NCBI GenBank assembly: GCA_018715445.1
Contig: DVLP01000236.1
Coordinates: 1 to 8,531 of the forward strand
DNA length: 8,531 nt
From: Candidatus Avipropionibacterium avicola
GTDB lineage: Bacteria; Actinomycetota; Actinomycetes; Propionibacteriales; Propionibacteriaceae
Direction: 5' to 3'
Within the stretch, counting starts at the first letter, position 1. Each line of letters starts with the position of its first letter. Positions 6,365 to 8,531 of this stretch are shown in pieces. The notes beneath the pieces are model-generated. The model was not told the DNA's origin, did not search any database, and worked only from the letters and a program-made list of their open reading frames with translations. Made by a program: the position numbers and the translations under genes.

Positions 6365-7011
6365 CCGTGTCCGGTGGCGATTCAGGAGCCGGCCGCTGGG
6401 CCGTGGTCCTCGAGGCGCTCACCAGCTTCTGGCGGGCGGTGGGCGTCACCGTGATGTGGTTGGTCGCCTGCCTGCCCGTCGTGACCGCAGGTGCCGCCAC
6501 GATGGCACTGGTCGGGGTCGTGCGCGACACAGCACTGCACCGCGAACGTCCGGTCGTGCGGTCCTATCTGGCCCACCTGCGCGACAATGCCAGGCTCGGT
6601 ACGGGATGGCTGGTGTTCACCCTGCTCCCGGTGGTGGCACTCGCGGTGACGTGGCGCCAGCCCGCAGCGGTCTGGACCGACGTCCTCGCCGTGATCTCCA
6701 TGATCGGTGTCGTGGCCATGCTTCCCCTGCTGGTGCACGGCTGCACGCTTGCCGTCCACACCCGGCAGCCGTCACTGCGAGCGCTCTACCGTTCCAGTGT
6801 GCTGCTCGCCGTCGCCACTCCGGGGCCGACCCTGATCGGCTTGCTCATGATCGCTGCCGTCGTCGTGGCGACGGCGGTCTGGCCCGGCGCGATCATCGTC
6901 CTGGGTTATCCGGTGGCGCGGGCGTTGTTCAACGGATTCCGCCGCGGGTTCAACGCTGTTGCCGTGCAGCCCGGGCCCGTACGAGAGGAGCATGCCCATG
7001 GCCTCGGCTGA
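6361..7011 (+). CDS. DUF624 / YesL-like integral membrane protein
   Basis: A 216-residue membrane protein with about five hydrophobic segments, near 26-54, 80-97, 105-130, 145-173 and 175-190. The early stretch WLVACLPVVTAGAATMALVGVV resembles the DUF624 (PF04854) signature, in which a Trp-Leu-rich helix is followed by a P-[IV]-[VF]-T-x-G-x-A motif. Such genes commonly accompany LplB/LplC-type sugar transporters and are thought of as accessory transporter proteins, though their function is not established. The GTG start at 6361 overlaps the stop of the binding-protein gene by 4 nt; a second in-frame GTG is at 6367. Its 3' end overlaps the next gene by 14 nt. Lying between the binding protein and the permeases, it is likely produced together with them. 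Confidence 0.8.
   Translation: MTVSGGDSGAGRWAVVLEALTSFWRAVGVTVMWLVACLPVVTAGAATMALVGVVRDTALHRERPVVRSYLAHLRDNARLGTGWLVFTLLPVVALAVTWRQPAAVWTDVLAVISMIGVVAMLPLLVHGCTLAVHTRQPSLRALYRSSVLLAVATPGPTLIGLLMIAAVVVATAVWPGAIIVLGYPVARALFNGFRRGFNAVAVQPGPVREEHAHGLG
6983..6990 (+). promoter_or_regulatory. Ribosome binding site that decides the permease start
   Basis: GAGAGGAG lies inside the end of the DUF624 gene, 7 nt before the ATG at 6998 and only 1 nt before an in-frame ATG at 6992. The spacing favours 6998. The frame also stays open from 6959, but that start would place this purine-rich site within the coding sequence. Confidence 0.65.
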
Positions 7012-7999
7012 GGTGGCGACCACTGCCACACAGCGCCCGTCCGGTGAGGGCACGTCCGGTGAGACCACGCCGGCCCGTTCGCACTCGCCGTCACGGCGAC
7101 GGTGGCGGCGGACGTGGGCGGCGCGGGCGCTGTTCCTGATGCTGGTCCCCGGCGCGGTGTACCTGTTGATCTACAAGTACGGCCCGATGTACGGGGTGCT
7201 GATCGCCTTCAAGGACTACAGCATCCGCGACGGCATCCTGGGCAGCCCGTGGGCGGACCCGTGGTACGGCCACTTCGCCGAGTTCATCACCTCCCCGTTC
7301 TTCGGGTCGTTGATGACCAACACGGTGCTGATCTCTCTCTACAAGCTGCTCTGGGGCACGATCCCGCCGATCCTGGTGGCACTGCTGTTCAACGAGTGTC
7401 GTCAGGTGTGGTTCCGACGGATCGCCCAGACCGTGAGCTACATGCCGCACTTCCTGTCCTGGGTGATCATCTACGGCGTCGCGATCGCCCTGCTGTCACA
7501 GGGAACGGGCGTGTTCAACGGCTTCCTGCGCGACACCTTCGGGTTCAGCATCCCCTTCCTGACCTCGAACGACTGGTTCCGCAGTGTGCTGGTCATCTCC
7601 GATGTGTGGAAGGACATCGGCTGGGGCGCGATCATCTACTTCGCTGCCATGGTGGGGATCGACCGCAGCTACTACGAAGCGGCGATGGTCGACGGGGCCG
7701 GTCGGCTGCGCCAGATCTGGCACATCACGCTGCCGGGGATCCGTCCGGTGATCATCCTGCTGCTGGTCCTGAAGCTGGGCGGCATCCTCGATGCAGGCTT
7801 CGACCAGGTCTTCATCTTCTACAACGTGCAGGTCTATCCCAGTGGCGACATCATCGACACCTGGGTCTACCGGGCCGGCTTGGAGAATCTGAACTACAGC
7901 CTCGCCGCCGCCGTGGGGTTGTTCAAGTCCGTGATCGGATTGGTGCTGATCGTCGTGGCCAACCGGATCGCCAAGAGATGGAATGCGCAACTATGGTGA
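6998..7999 (+). CDS. Carbohydrate ABC transporter permease, LplB-like
   Basis: A 333-residue permease of the binding-protein-dependent type (BPD_transp_1, PF00528). A Ser/Thr/Arg-rich cytoplasmic leader of about 42 residues precedes the first membrane helix (FLMLVPGAVYLLIYKYGPMYG). The text then follows the LplB pattern closely: GVLIAFKDYSIRDGILGSPW (66-85), NTVLISLYKLLWG, ALLFNECRQVWFRRIAQTVS, YMPHFLSWVIIYG and DVWKDIGWGAIIYFAAMVGI. The EAA loop that docks the ATPase is intact, with E227-A-A-x-x-D232-G-A and P246. The protein would form a heterodimer with the following permease and import the ligand delivered by the binding protein. It overlaps the preceding gene by 14 nt and the following one by 7 nt. 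No ATPase lies beside it within the window. Confidence 0.94.
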   Translation: MASAEVATTATQRPSGEGTSGETTPARSHSPSRRRWRRTWAARALFLMLVPGAVYLLIYKYGPMYGVLIAFKDYSIRDGILGSPWADPWYGHFAEFITSPFFGSLMTNTVLISLYKLLWGTIPPILVALLFNECRQVWFRRIAQTVSYMPHFLSWVIIYGVAIALLSQGTGVFNGFLRDTFGFSIPFLTSNDWFRSVLVISDVWKDIGWGAIIYFAAMVGIDRSYYEAAMVDGAGRLRQIWHITLPGIRPVIILLLVLKLGGILDAGFDQVFIFYNVQVYPSGDIIDTWVYRAGLENLNYSLAAAVGLFKSVIGLVLIVVANRIAKRWNAQLW

Positions 8000-8531
8000 G
8001 TCAGCCAACCGAGACCGAGCCGGAGTTGGTGAGCACCGAGGAGGCTGCGGTCGAGCCGGAGACCAAGCCGACCACGGCGATCCGCTCACGGGGCGACCGG
8101 ATCTTCGACACCATCGTCAACGTCGGACTGCTGCTGGTCATGGTGGCCGCGGTGCTTCCGCTGCTGGTCGTGGTGGTCGCCTCGTTCACCCCCTACGCGG
8201 AACTGTTGCGCAACGGTGGATACTCCTTGTTCCCACGGGCCTTCACCCTGGACGGCTACCGTGCCGTCCTGGCTGATGCACGGCTGCAGCAGGGCTTCAT
8301 CGTCTCGGTGTTCATCACGGTGGTGGGTGTCACGATCAACATGGTCGTGTCGGTGCTGTTCGCCTATCCGTTGAGCCAACCGCACCTTCCGGGTCGTCGT
8401 GGGTGGCTCTTCTTCGCCATCCTGACCACGCTGTTCAATGCCGGCATCATCCCCACCTTCCTCGTGGTGCAGGGGACCGGGCTGCTCAACACGGTCTGGG
8501 CGATGATCATCCCGACCACGGTCAGTGTGTT
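7993..8531 (+). CDS. Carbohydrate ABC transporter permease, LplC-like (3' end cut by window)
   Basis: The first 179 residues of a second permease are visible; the gene runs off the right edge. An acidic cytoplasmic leader (Glu-rich, residues 5-24) is followed by membrane helix 1 at about 41-63, a periplasm-facing loop, helix 2 at about 103-126 and helix 3 beginning near 139. Hallmarks of LplC/YtcP-type permeases (COG0395) are present: SLFPRAFTLDGYRAVL (78-93), VSVFITVVG, FAYPLSQ (123-129), NAGIIPTFLVV (149-159) and the GLLNTVWAMIIP stretch (163-174). The EAA loop is expected beyond the edge. The ATG at 7993 overlaps the upstream stop; a GTG at 7996 would make a 4-nt GTGA overlap like that at 6361, so the start is ambiguous by one codon. 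The upstream ribosome binding site is weak, consistent with translational coupling. Confidence 0.93.
   Translation, partial: MVSQPTETEPELVSTEEAAVEPETKPTTAIRSRGDRIFDTIVNVGLLLVMVAAVLPLLVVVVASFTPYAELLRNGGYSLFPRAFTLDGYRAVLADARLQQGFIVSVFITVVGVTINMVVSVLFAYPLSQPHLPGRRGWLFFAILTTLFNAGIIPTFLVVQGTGLLNTVWAMIIPTTVSV

Noticed and set aside
6246..7139. A 297-codon + strand frame overlapping the binding-protein end and the DUF624 gene
   Set aside because: The product is an Arg/Ser/Pro-rich frame-shifted reading. The DUF624 frame at 6361-7011 has hydrophobic segments and a family signature instead.

Overview
The window is high-GC, densely coding DNA with strong G/C preference at third codon positions. It looks like an actinobacterial chromosome; a Propionibacteriaceae-like origin is only an impression from gene style, and no rRNA or other marker fixes the taxon. 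No mobile element, tRNA, rRNA, CRISPR array or integration scar is visible.

The layout is two divergently transcribed arms around a regulatory gap. The leftward arm runs from about 3660 to the left edge. It holds a cytoplasmic type I phosphodiesterase/NPP-like hydrolase (2785-3660), an FAD-dependent oxidoreductase of the FAD_oxidored class (1327-2745), and an exported metallophosphoesterase whose C-terminus enters what looks like a PQQ-type beta-propeller and is cut by the window edge (1-1310). The gaps of 39 and 16 nt suggest one transcript. The rightward arm holds a SorC-family, sugar-effector-type regulator (3764-4759). After a 138-nt gap comes a tightly packed ABC uptake operon: a Tat-type lipoprotein solute-binding protein (4898-6364), a DUF624/YesL-like membrane protein (6361-7011), an LplB-like permease (6998-7999) and an LplC-like permease cut by the right edge (7993-8531). 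Successive genes of that operon overlap by 4, 14 and 7 nt.

The two non-coding gaps (3661-3763 and 4760-4897) share an exact TGTGCACA palindrome, extra TGCA half-sites and a CAATACT heptamer. The simplest reading is that the SorC regulator controls the divergent enzyme genes, itself and the transporter.

Taken together the locus resembles a self-contained uptake and catabolic unit for a carbohydrate-related compound. What stands out is the pairing of two different phosphoesterase folds, one predicted outside and one inside the cell, with a flavin oxidoreductase. This suggests, as inference only, that the ligand is a phosphodiester- or phosphate-linked sugar or polyol. The transporter's ATPase is not in the window.
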